Shown here in pieces: positions 8,755 to 17,407 of a stretch of DNA of 64,000 nucleotides. The translations under genes were made by a program, and so were the position numbers. The stretch is taken from assembly GCA_015061575.1 (NCBI GenBank), contig SUWF01000004.1, positions 38,747-102,746 on the forward strand. Direction: 5' to 3'. Source of the DNA: Lentisphaerota bacterium. GTDB taxonomy: Bacteria; Verrucomicrobiota; Lentisphaeria; Victivallales; Victivallaceae. Position 1 is the stretch's first letter, and every line of letters begins with the position of its first letter. Below the pieces are notes generated by a model. It was not told the origin of the DNA and searched no databases. It worked only from the letters and a program-made list of their open reading frames with translations.

Positions 8755-10874
8755 AATTTTGGTGTTTTTTCCTGACAGCTGCAGTTGCAGCAATATCCGG
8801 AACTTTACAGGCAGCGCATATCGGCTTTTTGATGCCTGCCGGCGGTCAACAGGGTTCCACTGTGGATGTGATCATTGGCGGACAAGCGTTCTGGGGAGTA
8901 AGAGAAGCGTGGATCAGCGGCCAGGGTGTAACGGTCGAATCCGTACAGTTTGTGCGCAATCTGCCGCTGCCGGACGGACGACAGCGCCGCTGGATCAATC
9001 AGGTTTTGCGCAATTATCACCAGAAAAAGCCCAACAACATACCCAAACCCGAAGATCAGGAAGGGTGGCGCAAACACGATTTTTATGACCGTTTATACGA
9101 CTTGACTGACTGCGAACGGGATATATTGTACCGTTTTCTGCTGGTTCCCCGCAACAGCCTGCAAGCGAGTCCGGCGATTGCCGGGCGAGCCATCGTGCGG
9201 CTGAAAATAGCCAAAGATGCACCGGTCGGCGAACGGGAATTCCGCCTGATCGGGCGGGATGGCAAATTGAGCAATCCACTTAAATTCATAATTGGTAATG
9301 TGCCGGAATTCCGGGAAGATTTCTTCCCCTATCCCCCGGCTAAAAAAACGGTTCCGGAAATAACTATCCCCGCCGCCATCAACGGCCAGATCACACCGGG
9401 CGAAATCGATCACTTTCAGTTCAAACTCGCCAAAGGCAAAACTGTATCGTTCAGATTGCTGGGACGCTACTTTAATGCGTTCATCGGCGACGGCGTGCCC
9501 GGACACTTTCAGGCAATAATGGAAGTGCTTGATACCAAAGGCAAAGTGCTTGCCTATGCCGATGACCACTACTTTGATCCCGATCCGGCATTGACTTTTA
9601 CCGCCCCGGCTGACGGTACTTATGTACTGCAGGTGCGCGATGCGCTCTACCGGGGCCGGGAAGATTTTGTCTACCGGATCAACGCCTTTCCGGGCAAGCT
9701 GCCGCTGCCGGAAAGCCCGGAGCCGAAAATCGCCAAGCTCAAAGTCATCGATGCCGGGAATCTGCTTTTATCCGATCCGGTCAGCTATCCGGTGATGATC
9801 AAACATGTCTTGCACAAAGCATCCGGCAACAATTACAAACTCAAACTCAAAAAGGGCGAAACCGTTGTGCTGGAAGTCTTTGCCCGCCGTCTGGCGCTGC
9901 CGCCGGATATGCGTTTGATCGTCAAAGACAGTTCCGGCAAGATCCTGACGCATAACGATGACGCTCAGCGGCTCAAAGCAGGCTTGATCCTGCATAATTC
10001 AGCTGACCCGGTAATAACTTTTACTGCTCCGGCAAGTGATACCTACACGGTCAACGCAGCTGATACCGCAGCGCATTACGGCGCAGCGTACAAATATTAT
10101 TTAAGAATAGATAAAGAGCGCCCCCGCTTTGCCGTTTACAGCGTGCCTTCTGCGCTGCATCTGACAGCCGACAGCGCCAATCCCATCACGCTGGTCGCCG
10201 AGCGGTTCGATAATTTTAAGGGCGAAATCAAATTAAAGATCAAATCGCCAGCCCATTACCGTTTTGTCGGCAGCGACACCATCCCCGCTGACTGCGAACG
10301 CACCACGCTGACGATCACCGGCAAATATGACAACAAACGTCCGGTACAGACGGTAGTCATTGAAGCATCGCACGGCGATTTTACCACCTGCGTGATCCCG
10401 GGCGACGAAGCTACGCAGGCCTTTGCCTACACGCATATAAATCCGGCGCAAAACTTCTTGACCCGGGTCGTTCGCCGTGGCATTGGTTTTAACTGGCAGC
10501 AGAAAAAACCGCAGATAGTTTTGAATAATAAACCGGTAACGCTGACTGCCAATTTGACTGCCGGCGGTTTGCCGGTTAATGTGGAAGTATCGCTGCAGCC
10601 GGTGGACCTGCCGGAATGGATCAAACTTGTTCCCAATAAAAAATCCCGACAGAAAACCAGGCTGATCAAGCTCAAGAAAAAACGCACCCGCTTGGAACTG
10701 CCGTCGCTGCAAATAACTTTGCAAGCCACCAACAAGGCCGCCGGCAAGGAGGCTAATGTGTTGTTTAAAGCCACTTGGACGGTGGTCAGCAAACCCGATA
10801 AAAATGGCAAAGTCCGCCGCTACCACAACGAAGTTCTGCTGCCGGCATTGCATATCAAAGGAGGTAAAATTTGA
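8751..10874 (+). CDS. Secreted protein with two PPC (pre-peptidase C-terminal) domains
   Basis: 707 residues with a signal peptide (residues 1-21, 'SGTLQAA'). After an N-terminal beta region ('AHIGFLMPAGGQQGSTVDV', seen in planctomycete proteins of this context) there are two PPC-like domains: about residues 205-300, with 'GEIDHFQFKLAKGKTVSFRL' and 'FTAPADGTYVLQVRD', and about 345-455, with 'GNNYKLKLKKGETVVLEVF' and 'FTAPASDTYTVNAAD'. PPC domains are beta sandwiches that bind or present substrates outside the cell. The gene overlaps DUF1501 by ATGA and the next gene by one codon, so the three proteins are likely made in fixed proportion. No enzymatic motif seen. Confidence 0.8.
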   Translation: MKFWCFFLTAAVAAISGTLQAAHIGFLMPAGGQQGSTVDVIIGGQAFWGVREAWISGQGVTVESVQFVRNLPLPDGRQRRWINQVLRNYHQKKPNNIPKPEDQEGWRKHDFYDRLYDLTDCERDILYRFLLVPRNSLQASPAIAGRAIVRLKIAKDAPVGEREFRLIGRDGKLSNPLKFIIGNVPEFREDFFPYPPAKKTVPEITIPAAINGQITPGEIDHFQFKLAKGKTVSFRLLGRYFNAFIGDGVPGHFQAIMEVLDTKGKVLAYADDHYFDPDPALTFTAPADGTYVLQVRDALYRGREDFVYRINAFPGKLPLPESPEPKIAKLKVIDAGNLLLSDPVSYPVMIKHVLHKASGNNYKLKLKKGETVVLEVFARRLALPPDMRLIVKDSSGKILTHNDDAQRLKAGLILHNSADPVITFTAPASDTYTVNAADTAAHYGAAYKYYLRIDKERPRFAVYSVPSALHLTADSANPITLVAERFDNFKGEIKLKIKSPAHYRFVGSDTIPADCERTTLTITGKYDNKRPVQTVVIEASHGDFTTCVIPGDEATQAFAYTHINPAQNFLTRVVRRGIGFNWQQKKPQIVLNNKPVTLTANLTAGGLPVNVEVSLQPVDLPEWIKLVPNKKSRQKTRLIKLKKKRTRLELPSLQITLQATNKAAGKEANVLFKATWTVVSKPDKNGKVRRYHNEVLLPALHIKGGKI

Positions 10875-11989
10875 TTTTTTCGCACAGTAATTTCAACAGC
10901 GCTACCGGTATCCGGGAAGATTTTTTTGCCATAACGCCCCGCCCCGGGATAGATTTTGCCGCCGAAGTATCCACGCTGCTGGCCGAATATGAACAGCGGC
11001 TGCCCGAGTTCGGCTGCTCTCTGGCCAGTGAAATGTTTTTGCGTTTTCACCTCAGCGACGTCACCACGCAAAGCCCGGTACTGCAAAAATTGCTGACCAA
11101 CCGGCAGGTGTTTGTATCCATCGTGGGCCAGCAGCCGACCGAAACCGGCAGCCGGGTGGCGTTGGAAGCCTGGCACTGGAGCAATGCTGCCAAAAGCGGA
11201 ACTTCCAACCAGTTGCAAATATCTTTGCAGAATTATCAGCCATTGTGGTTCAATTTGCCGCAATGCAGTTCGCAGGGCAGTTTTGACCAGACGGCCGAAG
11301 AATTTGCCTGCCTCAAGGATTTTCTGGCGCAGCACAACGCCAATATCAAAGATCACACTGTCCGCACCTGGCTGTACTGCCGGGATGTGGACAATAATTA
11401 CGCCGGATTGGTCGATGCCCGCAATAAGTTTTTTGCCCGAAACGGTTTGACTGCTGATACTCACTTTATTGCCAGTACCGGCATTGAAGGTCAGAGCAGC
11501 GATGTACATCGCTTAGTGCAGATGGATTCATTGAGTTATCCGGATTTGCAAGCCGGTCAGATGTTCTATCTGACGGCTCCGGAGATGCTTTCGCCCACGA
11601 CGATTTACGGAGTAAGTTTTGAACGGGGTACCCGGTTGATTTTCGGTGACCGCTCGCACTATTTTATTTCCGGCACTGCCAGCATCGACAAAGCCGGCAT
11701 GGTCGTACATGTTGGCGATGTAAGAAAGCAGACCATGCGTATGCTTGACAATATTGAAGCGTTGCTGCAATCCGGCGATGCCAAAATCAGCGATATTGTT
11801 TGCGGAACGTTGTATTTGCGCGATCCGGCTGACAGTGCGCAGGTGTTGAATATAGTCCGTCAGCGTTTGGGGCGAACACTGCCGCTGGTAACGGTCAAAG
11901 CTCCGGTTTGCCGTCCAGCCTGGCTGGTGGAGCTGGAATGTATAGCCATAAACAATAAAGGCAACGCCAACTACGCTGACTTGAAGTAA
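10871..11989 (+). CDS. RidA/YjgF-like fold protein with long N-terminal extension
   Basis: 372 residues, starting at TTG in a TTGA overlap with the upstream stop; a near-perfect SD (AAAGGAGGT) four bases before makes this start convincing. Residues about 260-366 follow the RidA pattern: 'VVHVGDVRKQTMRMLDNIEALLQ' (partial), 'ISDIVCGTLYLRDPAD', and 'LPLVTVKAPVCRPAWLVELE', with the Arg that binds carboxylates in RidA deaminases present in the last block. The first 250 residues also look like a YjgF/chorismatase-like half, so the protein may be a two-domain fold. There is no signal peptide, so it is cytoplasmic although the three genes before it encode exported proteins. Substrate unknown; possibly an imine or ring intermediate of the pathway. 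Confidence 0.6.
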   Translation: MIFSHSNFNSATGIREDFFAITPRPGIDFAAEVSTLLAEYEQRLPEFGCSLASEMFLRFHLSDVTTQSPVLQKLLTNRQVFVSIVGQQPTETGSRVALEAWHWSNAAKSGTSNQLQISLQNYQPLWFNLPQCSSQGSFDQTAEEFACLKDFLAQHNANIKDHTVRTWLYCRDVDNNYAGLVDARNKFFARNGLTADTHFIASTGIEGQSSDVHRLVQMDSLSYPDLQAGQMFYLTAPEMLSPTTIYGVSFERGTRLIFGDRSHYFISGTASIDKAGMVVHVGDVRKQTMRMLDNIEALLQSGDAKISDIVCGTLYLRDPADSAQVLNIVRQRLGRTLPLVTVKAPVCRPAWLVELECIAINNKGNANYADLK

Positions 11990-12006
11990 CCGTCTATACC
12001 CACGAC

Positions 12007-12047
12007 CGGGGTTGTGGCAAACACCTTGCCGCAGCCCCGTTTTTTTG
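12007..12047 (+). terminator. Rho-independent terminator after the RidA-like gene
   Basis: Arms 12007-12020 and 12026-12039 form a 14-bp stem with two G-U pairs and a 5-base loop, followed by seven T. It closes the 5834-11989 unit; the next gene is convergent. Confidence 0.85.
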
Positions 12048-12079
12048 TGCAAAAAACTATTGACGGATTATATATCAGG

Positions 12080-12802
12080 TTATTTGAATATGGACTTGGC
12101 TGCAAAATAATTTTTCAGGATCACTTTAAGAATTTTCAGTGAATCGCTTACTGCTTTGAAATGCGTCCGGCTGTTTTTATACACCGTTTTTATTGGTACT
12201 TCACAAATCGGATAGATTTTGCCGTTGGCTGGATTACAGCACTCCCACAGCATAAGTGTTTCAAACTCAAAACCATCTCCCGGTTTATCCAGCAGTATTG
12301 CCATGAAAGATAACGGTATGCCCCGCAAGCCGCTCTGGGTATCGGATACCGGACAATGCAAATATTTACGGAATAAATACCGACTTAAACAATTCCCCAG
12401 ATAGTTACGCAGCGGAACACTTTTACAATCAAAACTGCGGCAGCCCAAAATCAACGCTTCCGGATGTGTCTGCAAATGTTCTGAACAGGTAATTATATCT
12501 TCAGCACAGTGCTGACCATCGCAATCGGCAGTCACAACGCCCAATGCCTGCGGAAAATTTTTCAGCACATAAGCAAAAGCACTCTTCAAAGCCCGGCCTT
12601 TGCCCAAATTGCGTTCATGCCGGAGCAATATGCAGTTATCCAGCTTTTTAACTTGCTGAAAAATATCTTCTGCCGCCGCTGAACTACCGTCATCGATCAC
12701 CAGACAGCGCAACCCATTCTGCCGGAGTTTTTGCAATAGTATCAGCAGTTCCGGTGGCGGGTTCAAAGCCGGAATCACCACCAGAAAGCGCGACAAATGC
12801 AT
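12080..12802 (-). CDS. Glycosyltransferase family 2 protein
   Basis: 240 residues. GT-A fold of the dolichyl-phosphate-mannose-synthase type: 'FLVVIPALNPP' at the start, 'LVIDDGSS' nucleotide-binding aspartates, 'RHERNLGKGRALKSAF', and 'VTADCDGQH' with a DxD-like metal site. 'DTQSGLRGIPLSF' is the usual later motif. There are no C-terminal membrane segments, so it is a soluble or peripheral enzyme moving a sugar from NDP-sugar or to a lipid phosphate. Its ATG shares one base with the stop codon of larC, so the two are translationally coupled although no functional link is obvious. Donor and acceptor unknown. Confidence 0.85.
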   Translation of the reverse strand: MHLSRFLVVIPALNPPPELLILLQKLRQNGLRCLVIDDGSSAAAEDIFQQVKKLDNCILLRHERNLGKGRALKSAFAYVLKNFPQALGVVTADCDGQHCAEDIITCSEHLQTHPEALILGCRSFDCKSVPLRNYLGNCLSRYLFRKYLHCPVSDTQSGLRGIPLSFMAILLDKPGDGFEFETLMLWECCNPANGKIYPICEVPIKTVYKNSRTHFKAVSDSLKILKVILKNYFAAKSIFK

Positions 12803-14073
12803 TATTCGGCCACTCCGGCGAGCGCCGCATCAAAAACAGTTTTGACCGGAACATTCTGCTCCGCCGCCAGTGCTTTGACGCTTTCGTATTCCGGATAAAT
12901 GCGCACAATATCCTGCCAGCAGCACTTTTTGGCCCGCACGGTTCCGTAGATAGTCTTTACCGATACAGCTTCCCGGCTCATACAGCTGCGTTCCACCGGA
13001 TAACGCCGGATGCCGATCGTACTGCTTTCAGCAAAAATGATCCGTTCCAACGTTGGCAGCGCTGCCGCCGGAGCAATCACCCGCAGCAGATAGGCCGGAC
13101 GGTTCTTTTTCATAAAACACGGCGTAAAATGCACATCCCAAGCGCCGTTGGCCAGCAGTTTTTCCATCGTACAGCCCAACAGTTCGCCGCTGGTATCATC
13201 GATATTGCTTTCCATGACCCACACTTGATCTTGGCTGTTTTCGACAGCTTCTATAAGCATGAGCCGCAACACGTTGGCCCGGCCGAAATCCCGTTTACCC
13301 ACGCCGATACCCACTTTTTTGACCAGATATTTTTCCGGCAATTTATCCTGCGTCCGCAGCGCTGCGGCTATCGCCATGCCGGTCGGCGTGATCATTTCGC
13401 CCTGCACATCGATCTGCCGGAAAGGTATATCGTGCTGAATGGCCATATTCAGCACCGCCGGAACCGGAATGGGCAACTCGCCATGCTGACATTTTACAAA
13501 GCCCCGACCTTCGGTCAGATTTTCCACCACGCAGCTGGTAATATCCAAATCGTCGATCAGCACCGCCGCCGCCACAATATCCACAATGGAGTCAACGGCG
13601 CCGACTTCGTGAAAATGTACTTCCTCTACCGGGCAACCGTGCGCTTGAGCTTCCGCTTCGGCTACGATCTGAAAAATCTTTCCGGCCAGACTCCGGGCCC
13701 GATCGGTCAACTCGGCATGGCTGATTATATGTTTGATCTCCGCCAGATTGCGGTGTTCGTGGTGATGGTCGTGATGATGGTGCTCGCAGTAATGGTCATC
13801 GTGGTGGTGATGGTCGTGATGGAGGTCATCGTCATGCTCGTGGTGATGATGCTTCAACTCGTGATCGCCGCCGTGGCAGAACACCTTGAACACTCCACCG
13901 GCGATCCCGTAAGATTTTCCCTGCCCGATCTGGCACTCAAATTCATCGTGCATGGGCAGCGTGGACAACGCTTTCAACAATTTTTCCCGGTTGCCGCCCA
14001 GCTCCAGCAAAGCGGCAACGGTCATATCGCCGGCGATCCCGGACGCACCTTCAATATACAAACATCTGCTCAT
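12802..14073 (-). CDS. larC: LarC, nickel pincer cofactor biosynthesis protein (nickel insertion)
   Basis: 423 residues, full length for LarC, which inserts nickel into the pyridinium bis-thiocarboxylate nucleotide cofactor used by lactate racemase and related epimerases. 'YIEGASGIAGDMTVAALLELGG' (N-terminal) and 'VEEVHFHEVGAVDSIVDIV', 'TEGRGFVKCQHGELPIPVPA', 'TPTGMAIAAAL' are family blocks. Residues 67-107 form a His-rich loop (over twenty His), a probable nickel store. In Lactobacillus the protein is produced as two parts through a programmed frameshift; here it is one frame. No larA, larB or larE is nearby, so partners must be elsewhere. Its ATG lies 3 bases after the stop of the EamA gene. 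Confidence 0.92.
   Translation of the reverse strand: MSRCLYIEGASGIAGDMTVAALLELGGNREKLLKALSTLPMHDEFECQIGQGKSYGIAGGVFKVFCHGGDHELKHHHHEHDDDLHHDHHHHDDHYCEHHHHDHHHEHRNLAEIKHIISHAELTDRARSLAGKIFQIVAEAEAQAHGCPVEEVHFHEVGAVDSIVDIVAAAVLIDDLDITSCVVENLTEGRGFVKCQHGELPIPVPAVLNMAIQHDIPFRQIDVQGEMITPTGMAIAAALRTQDKLPEKYLVKKVGIGVGKRDFGRANVLRLMLIEAVENSQDQVWVMESNIDDTSGELLGCTMEKLLANGAWDVHFTPCFMKKNRPAYLLRVIAPAAALPTLERIIFAESSTIGIRRYPVERSCMSREAVSVKTIYGTVRAKKCCWQDIVRIYPEYESVKALAAEQNVPVKTVFDAALAGVAE
13753..13875 (-). repeat. Low-complexity His-codon tract in larC
   Basis: On the plus strand this is a run of imperfect ATG/GTG units (complement of CAC/CAT) encoding the His/Asp/Glu-rich loop of LarC. Such tracts are prone to slippage and length variation. 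Confidence 0.8.
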
Positions 14074-14076
14074 ATC

Positions 14077-14979
14077 TTACCCTTTGGTATTCAATGCATA
14101 TAACACAATCGCTCCAAACATCATCACTGCGGCCAGCCCTTTAAGCAGCCAGACCGAAGCACTGGCTTTCTGCTCCAATGCCTGCCAGCCGGCCCAACTC
14201 AACCCCACGCCCAACAGTACTGAAATCACTCCTCTGCTGGCCTGCAAAACATTGCCGAACGCTGCCCCCACAATGCCGAAACACACATAGAGTCCCAGCA
14301 TGGAAACCACCCAGCATAATGCCTGCGGGATCGCCCCCCGGAGCATTTTCCGTTCGATCCGGCACTTTTTCATCAGCAGCGCCGCCCCGACACCGCTTAC
14401 AATGTAATTGACAATAAAGCCGCTTACGCCGCCAGCGATCGTATTTTCTGCTTGCATATTTTCAACCACCATCTGCACGCCCAGATCAGAAAAACAATAG
14501 CCGATCAATGCCAGAAATATATACCCCATACCGCTCCAATTCAAGCGGCCTTTCTGATAATTTATCAATACTCCGGCGACTACTGCCACAGCCATTGCCG
14601 CCAGCTGTACCGCCGAAAAGCGACTCCCGAAACAAACAAATGCCAGCAGCGCAATGATCACGATTTTCAGCCCCATAAGCGAGGCGATCCGGCTGGATTC
14701 AATATACTTCTGAGCCGAAAAAAATCCCCAATGCCCCACCACCAGCCCGGCATCGGTCAGCAATATGCTCCCGGCCATGTGCCAGGTGAACAGATTTTTT
14801 GTCAGCAAAAAAAATGGTGCCGCCAGCAAAGCGATCAAGCCCACCACGACCAGCGAGGCAACGGTCAGCTGCAAGGAGTTGCCGTACCGCTGCAAAAAAT
14901 ATCTGCCGCCAATATAGGAACATGACTGCATCAACGCCGCCAGTAAACCGCTGCAGATACCGATCGCCATGGGGGTCAT
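14077..14979 (-). CDS. EamA/DMT-family transporter
   Basis: 300 residues with about ten hydrophobic segments in two similar halves, the layout of the drug/metabolite transporter superfamily. Segments are easy to see: residues about 7-25, 38-58, 68-85, 95-115, 122-140, 150-168, 185-205, 220-240, 243-262 and 275-295. Substrate cannot be told from sequence. It overlaps the end of prfA by 4 bases (ATGA) and is followed after 3 bases by larC, so it belongs to the rpmE-prfA-eamA-larC-glycosyltransferase unit. A nickel or cofactor link to larC is possible but only positional. Confidence 0.8.
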   Translation of the reverse strand: MTPMAIGICSGLLAALMQSCSYIGGRYFLQRYGNSLQLTVASLVVVGLIALLAAPFFLLTKNLFTWHMAGSILLTDAGLVVGHWGFFSAQKYIESSRIASLMGLKIVIIALLAFVCFGSRFSAVQLAAMAVAVVAGVLINYQKGRLNWSGMGYIFLALIGYCFSDLGVQMVVENMQAENTIAGGVSGFIVNYIVSGVGAALLMKKCRIERKMLRGAIPQALCWVVSMLGLYVCFGIVGAAFGNVLQASRGVISVLLGVGLSWAGWQALEQKASASVWLLKGLAAVMMFGAIVLYALNTKG

Positions 14980-16061
14980 TTCTGCAATTCCTCAAAGCGC
15001 ATTTCACTGTCGATCGCCATGATCGGATCGATCACCCGCTCAAATTCGCCTTCCATGATCGAAGGCAAATCAAAACTGCTGACGTTGTAACGGTGATCAG
15101 TCACCCGGTTTTGCGGAAAATTATAGGTGCGGATGCGTTCGCTGCGGTCGCCGGTACCGATCTGCGATTGTTTATCGGCAGATTGTTTGGCTGCTTCTTC
15201 AGCTTGCCTGGCTTCCAGCAGCCGGGCGTACAAAATACGCAATGCGATCTCTTTGTTGCGGTGCTGGCTTTTTTCCTGCTGACTGGCGACCGAAAGTCCG
15301 GTGGGCAGATAAGTTACCCGCACGGCACTGTCGGTAGTATTCACACTCTGGCCGCCGGGGCCGCTGGAGCGGAAAACATCAAAACGCAAATCTTCGGGGC
15401 GGATATTGATTTCTACCGCTTCGGCTTCCGGCATGATCGCCACGGTCACCGTTGAAGTATGCACCCGGCCCGCAGCTTCGGTCACCGGAACCCGCTGCAC
15501 CCGGTGGACGCCGCTTTCAAACTTCATGTGCATATAAACGTCATCGCCGGATAGCGAAAAGGATACATTTTTTATGCCGCCAAGCTCGCTGGAGTTTTCT
15601 TCCAGCAACTCCACTTTCCAGCCTTTGCTTTCGGCATAGCGCATATATGCCCGGCAGAGTTCTCCGGCAAACAAAGCTGCTTCGTCGCCACCGGCAGCGG
15701 GGCGGATCTCCACGATGATGTTCCGGGAATCATTTTCATCCGGCGGCAGCAGGGCTTGCCGGACTTTATTTTCCAAATCTGCACATTCACTGCGCAGACT
15801 TTCCAGATCGCCCTGGGCAAGTTCCAGCAAATCCTCGTCATTTTCCTCGCTCAGGAGCAGTTCATTTTCGCTGATTTCCTCCAGAGCTTTCTGCCAGCGC
15901 CGGAAATTTTCAAACAAGCCCTTGAGTTTGCGGTGTTCCTGAGAAACACTTTTCAGCTCAGCACTTTTTTGATATATCGCCGGATCAGCCAGCTTGTTTT
16001 CCAACTCGCTTGCCCGCTGCTGCAATCTCTCCACATGTGCTGCAATATCGCCGGGAGTCAT
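14976..16061 (-). CDS. prfA: Peptide chain release factor 1
   Basis: 361 residues, normal length for RF1. It ends translation at UAA and UAG. The peptidyl-tRNA hydrolysis motif GGQ is in 'SSGPGGQSVNTTDSAVRV' at about residue 238, and the codon-reading tripeptide is 'PVT' (RVPVTEAAGRVHTS), the RF1 form PxT rather than the SPF of RF2. Coiled N-terminal domain (residues 1-100) as expected. The rpmE-prfA order is common in bacteria. The next gene overlaps by ATGA. Confidence 0.96.
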   Translation of the reverse strand: MTPGDIAAHVERLQQRASELENKLADPAIYQKSAELKSVSQEHRKLKGLFENFRRWQKALEEISENELLLSEENDEDLLELAQGDLESLRSECADLENKVRQALLPPDENDSRNIIVEIRPAAGGDEAALFAGELCRAYMRYAESKGWKVELLEENSSELGGIKNVSFSLSGDDVYMHMKFESGVHRVQRVPVTEAAGRVHTSTVTVAIMPEAEAVEINIRPEDLRFDVFRSSGPGGQSVNTTDSAVRVTYLPTGLSVASQQEKSQHRNKEIALRILYARLLEARQAEEAAKQSADKQSQIGTGDRSERIRTYNFPQNRVTDHRYNVSSFDLPSIMEGEFERVIDPIMAIDSEMRFEELQK

Positions 16062-16094
16062 ATTCTAACAACTTTCTTTACTTCAATACAGGTA

Positions 16095-16132
16095 ACAAAA
16101 AATCCCGCATACTTCATTGGAAGTACCGGGAT
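16095..16132 (-). terminator. Hairpin with T tract between rpmE and prfA
   Basis: On the minus strand the arms at 16132-16120 and 16115-16102 pair through about 13 bp with one bulge, and are followed by six T. It lies 129-60 bases after... that is, between the rpmE stop (16191) and the prfA start (16061), so it may end most rpmE transcripts and attenuate prfA and the genes behind it. Confidence 0.7.
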
Positions 16133-16190
16133 CTTTAACTCCGGCAGTGCCGTCACCGGCAACTGACGAACCCAAGTGATAAGCTCAAAC

Positions 16191-16397
16191 TCAGTCGGCT
16201 TTCTTGCCGTAACGCTTGTTGAACTTGTCGATACGGCCTGCCGTGTCAACAAACTTCTGCTTACCGGTAAAGAACGGGTGGCACTTCGCGCAGATACCGA
16301 CCTTGTATTCGGGACGGGTGGAATTGATTTCCCAGATCTCACCGCAAGCGCAAATCACTTTGGCCGGGCCGTAATTCGGATGGATATCCTGTTTCAT
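16191..16397 (-). CDS. rpmE: 50S ribosomal protein L31
   Basis: 68 residues, normal length. '[19 protein letters not shown]' is the typical start. Four cysteines in the pattern CxC and CxxC ('CACG', 'CAKC') are present, so this is the zinc-binding form of L31. The C-terminal '[18 protein letters not shown]' is also characteristic. SD GGAG is 6 bases upstream and a good promoter lies at 16460-16488. Confidence 0.96.
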   Translation of the reverse strand: MKQDIHPNYGPAKVICACGEIWEINSTRPEYKVGICAKCHPFFTGKQKFVDTAGRIDKFNKRYGKKAD

Positions 16398-16459
16398 TCT
16401 CTCTCTCCAAAAGTTTATATAGTTGAAATTTCAAATACAATCCTATCTTGTAAGCGTTA

Positions 16460-16488
16460 AATATACCACCAAATTCTGATTTTTTCAA
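16460..16488 (-). promoter_or_regulatory. Promoter of rpmE-prfA unit
   Basis: On the minus strand TTGAAA and TATATT are separated by exactly 17 bases, 62 bases before the rpmE start. This is one of the best sigma-70-type matches in the window. Confidence 0.6.
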
Positions 16489-16573
16489 GTTTAAAAGCTT
16501 TTTTTTTTGCAAAACAACCGCTTTGGTATTATTTTAATGTAAAATAAGATGTCAAAACAACAGGATTCCCAAT

Positions 16574-17398
16574 ATGAAAAGCTGCAACAATTTGTTTACT
16601 TCCGACAGTTATGATACACCTGAAAATGTGCCGCACGCCTTTATGGATAATCTGCTGCTGCGCAGCCGCTGGTATTTTTACTGGAAAAATTTCGGTATTT
16701 TTGTCCGCACCGGCAAGTGCGGCCAGCGGGGAGAACTTGATGCTTACAATCAGGTGGAGTTTTCCAACGGCAATACCAGATTGCTGGAAGCGGTCGGCGG
16801 AAAACTGCACTTACGCGGCTTGAACAATATTGATAAACTCAACGGACAGCCCGCCGTGATCGTGGCCAACCACATGAGTTTGTTGGAAACAGCTTTGCTG
16901 CACTCAGTCATGCGCAGCCGGATCGACTTTACGTTTGTCATCAAGCGTTCGCTGTTCGATGTCAAATACTTTGGCGATATTATGCGCAGCTTGGAAGCTA
17001 TCGGCGTTGACCGGGTCAATCCGCGGGATGACTTCAAAGTGGTTTTGACCGAAGGAAAAGAACGGCTCAGCCGCGGCAAATCCATCGTATTATTTCCGCA
17101 GGCCACCCGCAGCGAAGCGTTTATCCCCGAAAAATTCAACACCATCGGCATCAAGCTGGCCAAAGCAGCCGGGGTTCCGGTGCTGCCGCTGGCACTGAAA
17201 ACCGATTTTCTCGGCAACGGCAAATTGCTCCGGGATATGGGGCCGGTACATCGCAACCGGGAGGTTTACTTTGAATTTGCCGAACCGGTGATGGTCACTG
17301 ACAGCGGTAAAGAGCTGCACGAAAATATTATTGCTTTTATCCAGTCCCGGCTGCAAAGCTGGTATGCTGCTGAAGGACGCACTCCGCCGACAGCGTAA
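16574..17398 (+). CDS. PlsC-family lysophospholipid acyltransferase
   Basis: 274 residues. 1-acyl-glycerol-3-phosphate acyltransferase fold: motif I appears as 'NHMSLLE' (usual NHxxxxD), motif II region 'VDRVNPRDDF', motif III as 'LFPQATRS' (usual FPEGTRS), and motif IV 'VPVLPLALKTD'. The substitutions D to E and EG to QA are unusual, so substrate or activity may differ from PlsC. No clear transmembrane helix; probably peripheral to the inner membrane. SD AGGA is 9 bases upstream. It converges with the PHP gene, whose stop is 9 bases away, leaving no room for a conventional terminator. Confidence 0.78.
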   Translation: MKSCNNLFTSDSYDTPENVPHAFMDNLLLRSRWYFYWKNFGIFVRTGKCGQRGELDAYNQVEFSNGNTRLLEAVGGKLHLRGLNNIDKLNGQPAVIVANHMSLLETALLHSVMRSRIDFTFVIKRSLFDVKYFGDIMRSLEAIGVDRVNPRDDFKVVLTEGKERLSRGKSIVLFPQATRSEAFIPEKFNTIGIKLAKAAGVPVLPLALKTDFLGNGKLLRDMGPVHRNREVYFEFAEPVMVTDSGKELHENIIAFIQSRLQSWYAAEGRTPPTA

Positions 17399-17407
17399 AG
17401 TTAACTG

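Noticed and set aside
13753..13875. Short-unit repeat that could be taken for a CRISPR or VNTR
   Set aside because: It is in-frame His/Asp/Glu coding sequence of larC with no spacers.
12754..14103. 449-codon plus-strand frame over larC
   Set aside because: Antisense to larC; the Val/Met-rich stretch is only the complement of His codons.
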